From Ophthalmolycus amberensis (Eukaryota; Chordata; Actinopteri; Perciformes; Zoarcidae): a DNA stretch of 64,000 nucleotides. Made by a program: the position numbers and the translations under genes. The stretch lies in assembly GCA_024529925.1 (NCBI GenBank), contig JAFEUB010001535.1, positions 434,001 through 498,000 on the forward strand, written 5' to 3'. Below are positions 32,299-43,533 of the stretch, one piece after another. Below the pieces are notes generated by a model, which worked only from the letters and a program-made list of their open reading frames with translations, was not told the DNA's origin and did not search any database. Within the stretch, counting starts at the first letter, position 1; every line of letters begins with the position of its first letter.

Positions 32299-35251
32299 TC
32301 TCTTTGTTCCTCTTTCCCAGCTGAGTGAGGAGCTGAAGCAGCATCTCAACCAGACTATGACCGATAACTACGCCCAGCCAGGGAGGGAGGCCATCACATT
32401 AGCTGTGGACAGACTACAACAGGACGTATGGACTCAATACTCTTATTACCTTAAAGTAACATAACTTAAGTCATTTTATTTGTGTCCCCGAGTGGAAAGA
32501 GAACCACTCCTTTCAGTCGCAAGAATTGTCATTTATGGAATAATGATTTGAGGAAGTGATGGAGTGGAGTGTAAAGAAACTTGCTTAGTTATAACACTGT
32601 GTGACATCATGAAACTTCTTTCTGCCTCCCCAGTTCAAGTGCTGTGGCAGCAACAACTCCCACGATTGGATGGCGAGTGTGTACGTTTCATCAAAGCAGG
32701 CAGGGGACAGGGTGGTGCCTGACAGCTGCTGCAAGACCATCACCCCTCACTGTGGCAAGAGAGACCACCCCTCCAACATCTACAAGGTGGAGGTCAGTGG
32801 ACTTCACACTTCTTAAAAAAACTAAATAATTAGAATATATTCCCTGCAGGATGTCTTCTTCTTGGCTGCAATAATTTGGAAGTTATTCACTGGAGAGATG
32901 CAGAAAAAGCAACTTTTGAAGGGTTTGCAAGCGTAATGGCTATCTGTGCAATAGTATGCACGGTCTGTTACACGACTTAACTGTCAGCTTTTGCCTGTGC
33001 AGGGGGGTTGCATCACTAAGCTGGAGCAGTTTCTGGCCGACCACCTGTTGGTCATCGGTGCTGTGGGGATAGGAGTGGCTTGTCTGCAGGTAAGTCAAAT
33101 ATGCTATGCACTTCAGATAGTTGATGGAGAAGCAGAAAGTGCTATTCTGCAGTCTTCACCTGAGTAAACTGTGCTTTATAGAAGCCCAATTATTAGTTTT
33201 TCTTTTACCTTTTGTGTATGAATGCTGCCCTTTGTCGAAAAATCCCAGACCGACGGGTTTTAATCTTTCCATTACTGAAAATGCACCATCGCAGTAACAA
33301 CCTCTAAATGGACATTTCTATTCATCTCACTCCAGTCTCTGAGTCATCATTATCTCATTTCGTTCTTTGCTGTTATTTGATTTGTCCCAGCCTGAAATGG
33401 ACTCGAGCTTTTAAGATATACAGCGGCCACTGAGGCACACGGGGGGGGGGGGGGGGGCGTCTTTATAATTCTGTGCTGGCTGACGGTCCTCCTGTAGCTC
33501 TGCACCATCTCTTGGTAAAAGAGAAACTTGAAACCAAACAAACCTGCATTGATTCTTTCTAGTGGCGTTCGTATGACTGACATGATTTCACATGTTCAGG
33601 CTAAATGGTTTTATTAAGGTAAGATGGGAACTGAGAACAAGGTCACACAAAGTAAAAATAGTCTTGTCTTTTTCCAACTGTTCCAGTCCATCTACATGTT
33701 GGTACACTTTCCTGTCTCTATGTCTGTTTTGTCTTTGTGTGCGTGTGGCGATGCTGTAGCTGGCCGGGGCGGTCTTGACAGCCTGCTTTATTTATCTGCT
33801 CTATAAAGAAGAGGAGGACGACTCCGGTACACTGTGATTTAGCTCTAGAGCGACTTTGTGGTTTAATCAACTGGAGAGACAAGGTTGGAAGGCATTATGG
33901 GAATCTGATACCTGACTGCATGCTTGTCCTTATGCGAGTGTCCGCTCTGTGTTGAATGTGTATACTACACGGGTACTAAATGAACATGTTTGTGTTCCTG
34001 CATGGTCTTTCGCTCCGTGTGAAGCATGCAGCTGCCTGGCTTTGGCTGTGTATTGCCTGTATATATAGTGTGTTGTGATTATGGGCTGTTGTGGCTGATA
34101 AATACGGGATAAACACATCATGAGAATGGCTTGATTCATCAAAACGTACCTGCTTGTGCACAATGATGTTAGCAAGAGTAATCTCCTGTATCTTTGTACA
34201 GAAGTGCCTTATTCTAGAAAGTACTATTTTTAGATAATTCCCATTTATTCTTATATTTAACAGTTGGTATAAGGAGTAGTTACTTCACCTAGTTTTGACA
34301 GATGTTGTTTAATTAAGAAGAGCTAATGCATCATATGCTGAAACTTTATTCTTTTTTTTATTCAGACACCTCCGAGTACATCATTCAGGAAAAGTCTTTG
34401 TGTTGCAACAGTTTCTGCTTGCAATCCAAAATAGCCTTTCATGAACATTGAGTCAAGGAATAATGATTAACTTGTTTTTTCTCACTTTCCCACTCCTGTC
34501 ATGGTTCTCTGAGCCCAAATATATTGTTCCTACATATCCATCACTGGATCAAATGTAAAAGTTGCCTGAAGAGGGATCGTGATGAGTCGGTCGATGAGGC
34601 TTCCTCAGAGGGCTTTTAGAGACTCAAAGATTGAATCTGGGCGCTTGCCTGTGTATCCATCAAGCCAGTGGCACAGGTCAATATCTGTTCCTGCTGTTCT
34701 TCCTTTATTCCGGGACCTTTTCTGAGTGTAGCGGAGAATAGTGCAGTGATTCTGTAAGTCATGTCTCATTGATTCCAGCATCAGATCACGTGTCTTTATG
34801 AACGTAGAAACCTTTCGATGAATTGTAACTACAGTGTCTGTTTATGTAGTCAGACTAATTTTTGGATACCTTGTTTTTCAGAACAGTCTAATCCCAAATT
34901 TCAGGAGTATTCATGTGCAGTAGTTGTGATTTGTGATGAATATTTGCGTAAACCACCTCCAGCGCTTCCTTTTGTATCTGCTTGTGCTAGCCTGTGCGCA
35001 CACACACACACTGTTGCTGCAGTAATGGCTGCTTGACTCCCTTCATTCCCATAGTAAGCAGCACCCATACTCCCCGTGACCTTTAACCCCCTCTCTGTCC
35101 TCACAGTCAACTAGCACACAGGCTTCCTGCAGTCTTCCATGGTGACACGGAGCAGCACTTTTTTTTTTGACCTAACACTTCCTGTTTCCAGGTCTGTGGG
35201 ATGGTGTTCACCAGCTGCTTGTACAGAAGGATCAAGATGGAGCCTTACTGA
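27608..35251 (+). CDS. tspan11: tspan11, tetraspanin-11 (complete coding region, 7 exons plus an alternative last exon)
   Basis: CD151-like four-pass membrane protein that organises membrane microdomains. Exons 27608-27694, 29392-29583, 31246-31320, 32321-32425, 32634-32792, 33003-33089 and 35192-35251 all join in phase 0 to 254 aa (human TSPAN11 is 253 aa as I recall). TM1 spans YLLFVFNFLFW into VGGAAVLGVGIW; TM2 is around SAYILILAGGLVVVTGFLG; TM3 is CLLVIFLIELVAGVLAYVY; TM4 is LLVIGAVGIGVACLQVCGMVF. The large loop has the CCG signature (FKCCGSNNS), PDSCCK and EGGC. The tail CLYRRIKMEPY contains the YXXphi-type motif YRRI, as CD151 has YRSL. A terminal exon at 33760-33837 can replace the last exon. 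The coding start exon begins at acceptor cttcag (27586), so a 5'UTR exon lies upstream. Confidence 0.95.
27695..29391. other. tspan11 intron 1; includes 15-bp tandem repeat
   Basis: No exon recognised. About 28806-28852 holds three copies of gagaggatgaagtgg with small changes. A 140-codon open frame at 27787-28209 has no recognisable domain. Confidence 0.6.
29392..29583 (+). CDS. tspan11: tspan11 coding exon 2
   Basis: 64 codons: the rest of TM1 (GGAAVLGVGIWTL), the small extracellular loop and TM2, ending REQKSCLST before gtgaga. Acceptor cttctcttccag. Confidence 0.95.
29584..31245. other. tspan11 intron 2; nothing recognised
   Basis: Contains a short CA tract (about 30346-30360) and a GC-rich run near 30100. 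No exon or mobile element is evident. Confidence 0.55.
31246..31320 (+). CDS. tspan11: tspan11 coding exon 3 (TM3)
   Basis: 25 codons, YFFCLLVIFLIELVAG through YVYYQR, between acceptor ttcacag and donor gtaagt. It contains the conserved glutamate of TM3. Confidence 0.95.
31321..32320. other. tspan11 intron 3; TG tract near its 3' end
   Basis: No exon seen; short GT tract near 31680 and the TG repeat before exon 4. Confidence 0.55.
32265..32296. repeat. (TG)16 tract in the acceptor region of tspan11 exon 4
   Basis: Perfect TG repeat ending 24 bp before exon 4, directly before its polypyrimidine tract. Confidence 0.93.
32321..32425 (+). CDS. tspan11: tspan11 coding exon 4
   Basis: 35 codons, LSEELKQHLNQTM through VDRLQQD, the first helices of the large extracellular loop. 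Length is a multiple of three, so skipping would keep the frame. Acceptor tctttcccag, donor gtatgg. Confidence 0.95.
32634..32792 (+). CDS. tspan11: tspan11 coding exon 5 (CCG motif)
   Basis: 53 codons with FKCCGSNNSHDW, VVPDSCCKTI and HCGKRDHPSNIYKVE, the cysteine-bearing part of the large loop. NNS is a potential N-glycosylation site. Acceptor cctccccag, donor gtcagt. Confidence 0.96.
33003..33089 (+). CDS. tspan11: tspan11 coding exon 6 (end of large loop, start of TM4)
   Basis: 29 codons, GGCITKLEQFLADHL then the first half of TM4, ending CLQ before gtaagt in phase 0. Either of two downstream terminal exons can follow. Confidence 0.95.
33441..33457. repeat. poly-G homopolymer (G17)
   Basis: Uninterrupted G run in the tspan11 intron after exon 6. 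Confidence 0.95.
33760..33837 (+). CDS. tspan11: tspan11 alternative terminal exon (TM4 end plus acidic tail)
   Basis: After a pyrimidine-rich stretch and ctgtag, 26 codons including the stop: LAGAVLTACFIYLLYK followed by EEEDDSGTL and TGA. Exon 6 ends in phase 0, so it joins in frame and gives a 260-aa form. It supplies a hydrophobic half-helix of the length needed to finish TM4, then a lysine and an acidic cytosolic tail, replacing VCGMVFTSCLYRRIKMEPY. The YRRI motif and the tail-proximal cysteine are lost. No AATAAA was seen between its stop and 35191, only GATAAA-type variants near 34098 and 34110. It could be a fish-specific isoform or a relic exon. Confidence 0.65.
   Translation: MAGAVLTACFIYLLYKEEEDDSGTL
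33838..35191. other. tspan11 last intron, distal to the alternative exon
   Basis: It would be 3'UTR for the alternative transcript. No coding signal recognised. Confidence 0.5.
35192..35251 (+). CDS. tspan11: tspan11 standard terminal exon
   Basis: 19 codons plus stop: VCGMVFTSCLYRRIKMEPY. Acceptor gtttccag. This is the homologue of the CD151/TSPAN11 C-terminus, with a YXXphi-type sorting motif and a cysteine at the membrane border. Confidence 0.94.
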   Translation, partial: VCGMVFTSCLYRRIKMEPY

Positions 35252-35261
35252 GCACACCAGG

Positions 35262-35279
35262 CCCCCCCCCCCCCCCCCC
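35262..35279. repeat. poly-C homopolymer (C18) in the tspan11 3'UTR
   Basis: Uninterrupted C run starting 11 nt after the stop codon. Confidence 0.95.
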
Positions 35280-35450
35280 AACACACCCTCTTCGACAGGC
35301 AAATGGAACAATGAGCTGCTGACACCCAAACCTCAACCTCTGACTCTTGAACTCTGACCAGCTGATCTAAGCCGAGTGCACAGACACTTTCCAGGTCCCT
35401 CACATTGCAGTCAGGAAACACACTGTGCCATTTACCAACCCGGCTGATAC

Positions 35451-35508
35451 GTCTACTTATGTTACAAAGTACTTCTGTCCTTCTACTTATGTTACTAAGT
35501 ACTTCTGT
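35451..35508. repeat. 30-bp tandem duplication
   Basis: Two adjacent copies of ctacttatgttac/taaagtacttctgtcc-type sequence differing at one base, in the probable tspan11 3'UTR. Confidence 0.8.
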
Positions 35509-36084
35509 CCAGGCTCATGTATGTCTGATACCTGACTGTGATCTTAGCCCACTGGAACAACACGTCTGTTTGCATCATTGCCTTGGCTTAGATGCACGCT
35601 TTAGTTTGAGCAGGACAAAGGAGAGGACGTACATACTCAAAATGCATTCTTCTCAGCTCAACTAATGATGATCCAAAATGATTTGTCATGTTTTCACTGT
35701 GCTGAGATTTTATATATTCCGTTCCAGTCCTTAAGTAAGCTGAGCAACGACACAGTTCCCAAAGGTGTCCGAAGAAAGGTAATGTGTGGTTGTATATTTT
35801 GTGAACACAATGTGCCTCTTTCACAACCCTGCTGGTAAATGATTACGTGTTAATTCTGTGCCTGAAACGTTAAAGGGAGCTGACGACTGCGCTGCGATAA
35901 ATGGCAGCAAAGGAAATGTAGTTTACAATCTTTATATTTGTAGTTCTGTCTTTACTCCTGATAATAGGCAGGTTAGTTATGAAAATTAAGTTCATGCCTA
36001 CAAACATGAAGACATTTTCTCAAATGGTTGCCAGATCCCTGAATTTATAACTCCACCTAGTGGCTTCCACTGGTATATGTCGGG

Positions 36085-36086
<2 letters not shown>

Positions 36087-36156
<70 letters not shown>

Positions 36157-36231
36157 ATATCGCTCTCTCTATATATATATATATATATCGCTCTCTCTAT
36201 ATATATATATATATCGCTCTCTCTCTCTCTC
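36087..36231. repeat. compound repeat of TA tracts and CGCTCTCTC blocks
   Basis: A TA tract of about 68 bp, then three cycles of atatcgctctctc followed by TA runs, ending in a TC run. A second-order tandem repeat. Confidence 0.9.
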
Positions 36232-36730
36232 TTCAGAATTTTGAATTACGTTTAAAATCAGCTATTTAGCTTAATGTGTGACACTAACGATAATTATACA
36301 TGTCGGATGGATTTTAACATGAACAAACATTACCTTCTGTGAATATTGGACTTCCTGTCATCCCTCACTAGAAACACAGGTTTCACACAGAGCAGAAGCT
36401 GACCTTTGTGAGAGCTAAAGCAAGCACCGTGTTGTTCTCACTGCCTAATCTATCACTCGCCATCTCTCTTCCTGTCGCCATTGATGACGGAGCAATGAGT
36501 GGCCTTGTTGCCACTGTAGGAGTGAGAAGTCTTGGCTCTTGTGGATTATACAGTAAGAGAGAGATTCTGTCTGGATGTAGTCAGATCAAAAGTAAAATAT
36601 ACATTTTAAATGTTTGTCATTTATATCTTTGCACCCCATGGATATACATGTAAGGGTGCTAATGTATGTAGATGGTTGTTGATGAGATAACATTGGCATG
36701 TGCTCTGTGCTAATATTAATATGAAACACA

Positions 36731-36736
36731 AATAAA
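36731..36736 (+). terminator. tspan11: candidate tspan11 polyadenylation signal
   Basis: AATAAA in caaataaatg, the first canonical hexamer noted on the plus strand after the stop codon. Confidence 0.35.
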
Positions 36737-39700
36737 TGTAAAAATATTGTCGCATTAAACAATTGCATTGTGTTGATGAAAGATGAATATTAAACAGCTG
36801 TTTTAGACGGACGGCAATGATTGCTGCCTTGCAGTGCTGTAGTTGATGAGATTATAATCATTTATCTGGAATCGCACGTTTGTCCCAGACGGCTTTACAA
36901 TTTGTATTCCGTATGTCAGTTCTCCATGGACCCACGTTTGAGGGCCCGGCGGTTTTAATTATTCACCACTAGAGGGAGACAAAGATTGTCCATTTACGTC
37001 AAATCGTGTCAAATCATACCGTTTTGTTTAAGCTCAAAGTGACATTTCCTAACCGCAGAGGATACTCTTTCCTGATCTTGTAGCGTCATGTTTGTGAGAA
37101 CCAAATTCAACCATGCTTTTTGTTTTTTTTCAACCGCCACAGCTTCGTGTGAATCTTTTAAGATCTGTCTCTTTGTATTCCCTCTGCGCACAACAAGCAG
37201 CGTAAATGTCTCGCAACGTAATGTAAGCTGGGGTGAGATCTCAGGTTGAGATTGGTTACTTTATCATGAAGTGTGTGGGCTCCAGTGGAGTGCATTGTGT
37301 AAGCACTTGGTGGGTGTGGGGTCTCCCACAATTCTGCAAAATCTGGGAGGGTTCCCAGTTCAAACCACATTTATTCATTGTGCAGAGCTAAGGACGTTTT
37401 ATGTGGTTTCAGGGTCTTGTTAGGGCAAGATCTCCATATATTAAACACTAAGCCATGCACACAGGTTGGCTGTGCATTATTGGTTGTGCTATGCTGTTGC
37501 CATAAGACTTAAGTATTTCTTATGAAGCACGACTTTTATTCCCTTTTTTCTTCGGTTCGCTACAGCTACTTACGAGACACTGTGTCGGTTCGCAGGGATC
37601 TATCATTGTCACCCGTTTAGGAGGAAGGGCAAAAAGTAAAAAAAAAAAAAAAGTTTGGATGTTCTCCAACAGTTTGGCTTCAGTGAGCCCACAGAGTCTG
37701 CCGGTCCCCTTTTGTCTTCATCAGCTATAGGAGGATGGCTCTCATTTCCTGCAGATGTCACACATACTGCGATGCAGGAAAAGGGCACACTGATACTGAC
37801 AAGATTAAAACACACACACACACACACACTCAGGCACACATCAGCATGCGGTTTACACCCTTTGCCAGAAGAGACCCATGAGGGAGAATTAGGAGCAGCT
37901 GGAGATTCACCGCTCCCATGTGTTGAGGCCTCACAGGCGCACTCGCATACTCGCATTCTTACACCCTCCGTCCTCACCGCGTTGTAGCTGCAGGGGCGAT
38001 ATTTTAAATTGGGCAGTTACCGAAGGACACATGTTGCAATACCATTAGTCTGTCGACTGTGATCGCGGGTTTGCATGTGCGGAGGGGGAGTGCATTAAAA
38101 GTAAATCATTCCTGGAATGAGCAACAACAGAATGAACAGATGCCATCTCTGATATTGAATGCATTTTATGTATATGTCCCCTTGCGTGTAACGCGTGCTT
38201 ATCGCGCACTTGAGTTTTTGGTTTTCTGCTTCTTGAGATCTCGTAAAAACGTATTCTGGCATAAAACAGCCATTGGCTCAGTGAGCGCACCTGTGTTCAA
38301 TATGTGCAGGAATAAACTCCAGTTGCGGTGTTCGAATAGTGTGCACTTTTGGCATAATAGATGTGTGGGAAAGGACTTCTTCCACACGTTTTGTGCTGAA
38401 TGTAACACGCCTGAAGTTGCACACGGCTGGTGAAGGATTCGTTGCGACGGCGTGGTTCTTTAAAAAAAAACGCCTCCCAAATACAATGCGTGTCTGCGGT
38501 GAAACTATGAATACATCAGTGTCCGAGGATCGGGTCTTTGTCTGGGCCATTGTAGCCGGCTAGACCCGCCTGAGGCCACGTGAACATGCATACAAAGTAA
38601 TGTCAACACTTTGTGGAGAAGGACTTTGAAGTTATGTCCATCTCAATTACAAAGGTGTCTCCGATTAGGTTGAATGTCAGTTGGCATTTTCTTTTTTTCA
38701 GCTATCAAAGGGATCTGGAAATGGACTTCAAAGCAACGTGACAACCGAGATCCAAAGACTAAATTATGGGCTTAATTATCTGTACACAAACTCCAGGTGC
38801 TTGAATTTACCTTCACATAAACACTATGACACTATGAGTCCAGTGGTGCCAGTTTTAAAGCCGCTCACCATCTCGTAGCTCCAACAGAGTAACTAGGTTC
38901 GGACTAATTCTCAATTTCTAATATGACATTTTTGCGATTCCGGAGCAGAACTTCTTCGTTTTCGGAACTGGTTTCTAAATCTACGTGGACCTTCATACTC
39001 AGCGAGTATGCAGCACATCGCAGTAGCTTCGGCCGTAAATGTGTTTCGCAGATTTCTACAGGCATCAAAGGTGTTGGGAAGAAGATGGCGTGTGGAAATA
39101 AATTCAAGGCTTTAGCCTGAAGACCGGCTACCATCAACTCAACTAAAACCTACCTGTCCTTTCAGAGTAAATGGGCATACGCTACTTTAAGTCATATATG
39201 ACTTATTCCCTATTTGATAACGTATTTCTTATCTACCTCTTTGAGTGTATTTGGAAATACAAAGTGATCACTTCTTTTCCATAACAAATTAGTTCAATTT
39301 TTCCGATGTGTGTCTTGGTGGTGGTTTCGGGATAACTTAAAGTCTTAAATCAGTGTTTCCCAACCTGAGGGTCGGGGACATAAGAGGTTGCAAGATAAAT
39401 CTTGAGGGGTCATGAAATGATTCACAAGACTGTTTATTTTTCCTGACTTCTTTGCGTCTTTGATTGATAATTTTACATCTTGAGTTCCAGATTTAACGGT
39501 TTTTTACTTTTTTGTTTAAAATGGCCACGACTCATACCCATAATGCAATCTGCTACTAGCGATTGCAAGTAGACAAAGCTTCATTTTAAGAAGCCACGAG
39601 CCAAAAATGCAACCCAGCATGAACCCGACTTTGGGCTTTATATTGAATGTCTCCTCTAAGACGTATGGGTGATGTTCCATATAGTCTGTTAAAGAAAGAC

Positions 39701-40951
39701 ATGGCAGCTTTGGTTTTATGGTTTATTCTGACGGCCAACTACTTTCTAGCTATGAGTGCATACCCAGACCCCTAAATGTTTCTAACTGGATTCCCAGAAC
39801 CCTCACAGTTGAGAAAGCGGTGGTTTCTGAGGTACATGTGTGTGTGTGTGTGTGTGTAGGAGTTTCTTTGTCCATGGGAGAGTGAGTTTAGATGGAAACA
39901 AACTTTAGAAAGTGTTTCAAGACGGCGATTCAAAAGCCTGCTGTCTGATAATGATGACAAGCGTCATGTTTGATGAGGGTGTTGATTGATACCAAACAGA
40001 TGGCGGGCTGTGGTCGCAAGGACACTCAGCCACATTGTGACGCATTGCACCTCCGGCCGGCACGGCGTGCCACAGCGGTACCTGGTGAAAGAGACACAAA
40101 GCAGGAGTTTGTGTAGAAACGGATGCCAGCGTCCGTTCCCATGTCACGCAAACGTCCTGTGATGTCCAGAGTGACGTCCCATTGTGTACTTGACCGGCAT
40201 CAACCACTTTGAATAATACTGACAGTTAAATCGGCGTGCTTACATCATCTCGATTTGTGTACCGCCGTGTTTGTGTAACACTCATAGATTGTTGTGATTT
40301 GTGGCTTGCGATCAGATTTTGCTTACATTGCAGTTCCGAGCCGACGGGCTTGTTTTCCCACAGAGAAGTGTCTGTCGGGTCAGAGGAACCGGGTGATGGA
40401 TGTCGCGTTGCTTATATGTGGGTGAAGCGGGCCAACAAGGCTATTGGATTGCATGCTTGGAAGTGTCCGTCCTTTTTAACGTGGCTCCTTTCGGCGTCCA
40501 CTGACGGTGTCGTTGCGCTGTAATTCATATGGGCTGAGTTTCTGTTTAAAGCGTGGGCTGGAGTCTGTAAACTTTTACAAGCTGGCCGCAGTCTGTCTCT
40601 ACAGCCTGGATTGATCTGTCATTTAGAATGCACAAAGATAAACTCAGCTTTATGGTGTTTAAAAAATGAGACGCTGGAACGACATAGAATAAACCCGTTT
40701 GCAAAAATACTATTTTACAACTGCGGCATATGCGGATTTAGATCTCAACATGATATCAATAATGTCTACCTCTCCGGTCAATGAAAAACACGACCGTTTT
40801 TCAGAAATGTAGAGCAGCGGAGTCGGTTTAGACGCAGTGGGCCGTGAGCTGGAAAGGATAAGACTTGTATGAAAATAGATTAGTCTGTCAACCTGTGTTT
40901 GTTTATGCTCCGAGATGAATGGGAGAGGAATAAGCGGATATAATATTTTGA

Positions 40952-40970
40952 GGGGGGGGGGGGGGGGGGG
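40952..40970. repeat. poly-G homopolymer (G19)
   Basis: Uninterrupted G run in intergenic DNA. Confidence 0.95.
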
Positions 40971-41959
40971 CACAGGAACAAAATAGCGTGTGAGGAAGTT
41001 TTGTTTCTTTTGCGATTGATGGCATGGAGGAGAGCATGGGAGCGACCTTGACTTGGTCGTGAGGTTGGCGGGAGTTCAGAGAGCGAGACGGAGAAGGAGA
41101 GTTTTGTAATCAGCACACGAGCTCTCTCGAGTGCCCTTTAGGAAGTAAACACTTAAACATGAGGCGCGGTGCCATTACAGCGCCATGGCCTTGAGAGTCG
41201 AGATACAGGCAATAAAGACAGATGGCAAATTTAGCTGAACGAGAGGAGGAGGAGGATGTTTGGACTTTGAAAATGCATGAAATTCAGTCGAGAATTTCGA
41301 CGAAACGAGCACAGGCGTCATACTGTGGCGCACGTTGTTTGTTTCAGAGAGCACGCTCATTTGCTGATTGGCATGTTTGCGTATCTGTAGGCAAGACTCC
41401 TACTGAGTTCATCAATTTTTACCGGCTGGTTAACGGCCCTTTAAAACTTCACTTTTCCACTGAGGCAGGACTTTTTGGTAATCATCAAAATCTTCAAATA
41501 ATTGCCTTTTAAGAAGGATTTTTCTCTTTTGCCTCTCACATGATTTCAAAATGTCAGCCGGTAATATGAAGTATATTGGACCACATAGCTAACAATCATT
41601 CAAATGTATTCTATGTCCATGTCAGAAAATCCATGTTTTATTTCCTGACATATCTCTTTGTTTGAAATCTTTTTGACGTTAATATCTTGGGCCTATTATC
41701 AACCCAAATACAGATTGTTGTAACATCCCTTCCAACAATTTGTCTTCTTCAGCATCTGTCATCGTTCATGTCAGTCATTACTGCCTGAAGTATCCTCTAT
41801 TCCATCGCTTAAATAACGTCTTAAAATACCTCTAATACGGTCAGAAGAATGTAAACCGAGCCTCTGGGTTTCTTCATGCCATGGCCGACCAGGGAATCGC
41901 GTGTTTACAAAGACTAATATTCATATTGACAGTTTCACGGCAGCAGGGCAATTGAGCTA

Positions 41960-42019
41960 ATTATCTTCAGTCTTGAAGATAATTCAGACTTTTCCAAAGC
42001 TGTGGTGCAGCTTTGGAAA
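41960..42019. other. two adjacent perfect hairpins
   Basis: ATTATCTTCA and its exact complement (41960-41969 and 41974-41983, 4-nt loop), then seven bases, then TTTCCAAAGCTG and its exact complement (41991-42002 and 42008-42019, 5-nt loop). The function is unknown. Confidence 0.8.
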
Positions 42020-42410
42020 CATAAACAGTGGATGGGGTTTCATGGGCGTGTGATACTGTTTATGCGTCCGCCTTCATTTTGGTTCTCTCCGGGACAGAAA
42101 GGTGCGTGTCAGGCCTTAAGGTGTGCAGCTGTGGAGACGCTCTACGGTCTGCACATCTGGATATCCTTTTCGACACTGGCAAGGAAGAGAAGTGTCTCAA
42201 AACATCAGGATTCATAGTGAACAGGATTTCGAATGTTGCAGTTGTCGGTCCTGGCGGCTGCCGCTGCATCCCATCTGTGAAACATCTGTAAATAAAATGA
42301 TTATAAGCTGATGTAATTTATAAAGAAAGATCGCTTCAGGGTAGCAAGTAGCACTCCTGTAGGAAAAACCTCCCCAGTACGCCTGTATGAAGAAAGTCAG
42401 TACTCTATAC

Positions 42411-42683
42411 CAGGGACCGTCCTCGACCAAGAAATTCTTAGTCGACTAACTCGATTTATGACGATTAAACGTTTAGTTGATTAATTTTTCTGTAAAACTG
42501 AGTTTTTCCTCAAAGAATCACACAAAAGCACCACTTTAAATCGCGGGTTTACCAGAAATGTGCTGATAAGTTTCTTGGAAATAAGTCACTCCGCATGCAA
42601 AAAAAAGCCAAAAAAATTACGAGTCAATAATCTGTCGTTTTGGTCTTCGTCACCAAAGATTTTTAACCCATTAATCAGCCCTG
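42411..42683. mobile_element. hAT-like MITE
   Basis: Starts cagggaccgtcctcgacc and ends attaatcagccctg. Terminal CAGGG/CCCTG ends, 273 bp, no coding capacity. Flanking octamers ctctatac and ctcttcac match at 6 of 8 positions, fitting an aged 8-bp target duplication. Internal sequence rich in cgactaa and gattaa motifs is typical of a family common in fish. Confidence 0.6.
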
Positions 42684-43358
42684 CTCTTCACCCTTCATAC
42701 ACTATGCACAGCAGTCATGAGCTTTGAGTGTACCCACCTGGCAGTTTGGTCTGGAAAAAAAACAAGTGGGCTCACCTTCAATCGCATCAACTGTAAATTC
42801 TTCCAGATATGAGTGACATCTGCAAACCCTTAACTTATGACCCTAAAACAACCTTATTTGTCCTGCAAGTGATATACGTCTGGAATGAAATAAAGAGTGG
42901 CTGGTTCTTTGTTCATAAATGAACCCACAGCAACGTTTTGATGGTTTAAAAATCATGTCCATGGCTTATTTCACCATGTACATTGAAGGTCTGAATGTGA
43001 TTATTATAGTCACTGTCCTAACCACAGATGAAAAGCTCCCTCAGGTTTATCGTTGTTACACCCCAATCTCACTGCTAAATCTAGTGTGACGACTCAGAGC
43101 CTATAGACGGCTAAAAATCAGCTCTGTACACACTCCGTTATGTCCCACTCCCTTAAAGAAAAAGATCTTTGGGAGTTAACTCTTTCTTTCGGTTTTCCTT
43201 CTCAGGTGATTTGAATCCGAAGCAACGCGGGCAAAAGATTTATTGTTGGCAGTCTGAACTTTGTGTGTGGTTTGGTGTTCAGACAGTTCAGCAGACATTG
43301 GTAAGCTGTTCCTTCTGTGTGGCAAGGAAAGTTTCACCAATACTCTTGACCGCGAGTG

Positions 43359-43533
<175 letters not shown>

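Larger units (their letters stand above)
35252..36736 (+). other. tspan11: tspan11 probable 3'UTR
   Basis: From the stop to the first canonical AATAAA I see on this strand (36731-36736). It includes C18 eleven bases after the stop, a 30-bp duplication (about 35451-35508) and compound TA/CGCTCTCTC repeats (36087-36231). The real 3' end could be nearer. Confidence 0.4.

Noticed and set aside
37200..37375. Possible SINE (gggttcccagttcaaaccaca resembles a B box)
   Set aside because: No A box, tail or target duplication could be identified.
38059..38563. Pair of opposed 90-124 codon frames
   Set aside because: No domain, no splice logic and no conserved motif seen.
39353..39660. hAT-like start cagtgtttcccaacctgagggtc as a complete transposon
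   Set aside because: No matching right end or 8-bp target duplication was found, so only a possible fragment.
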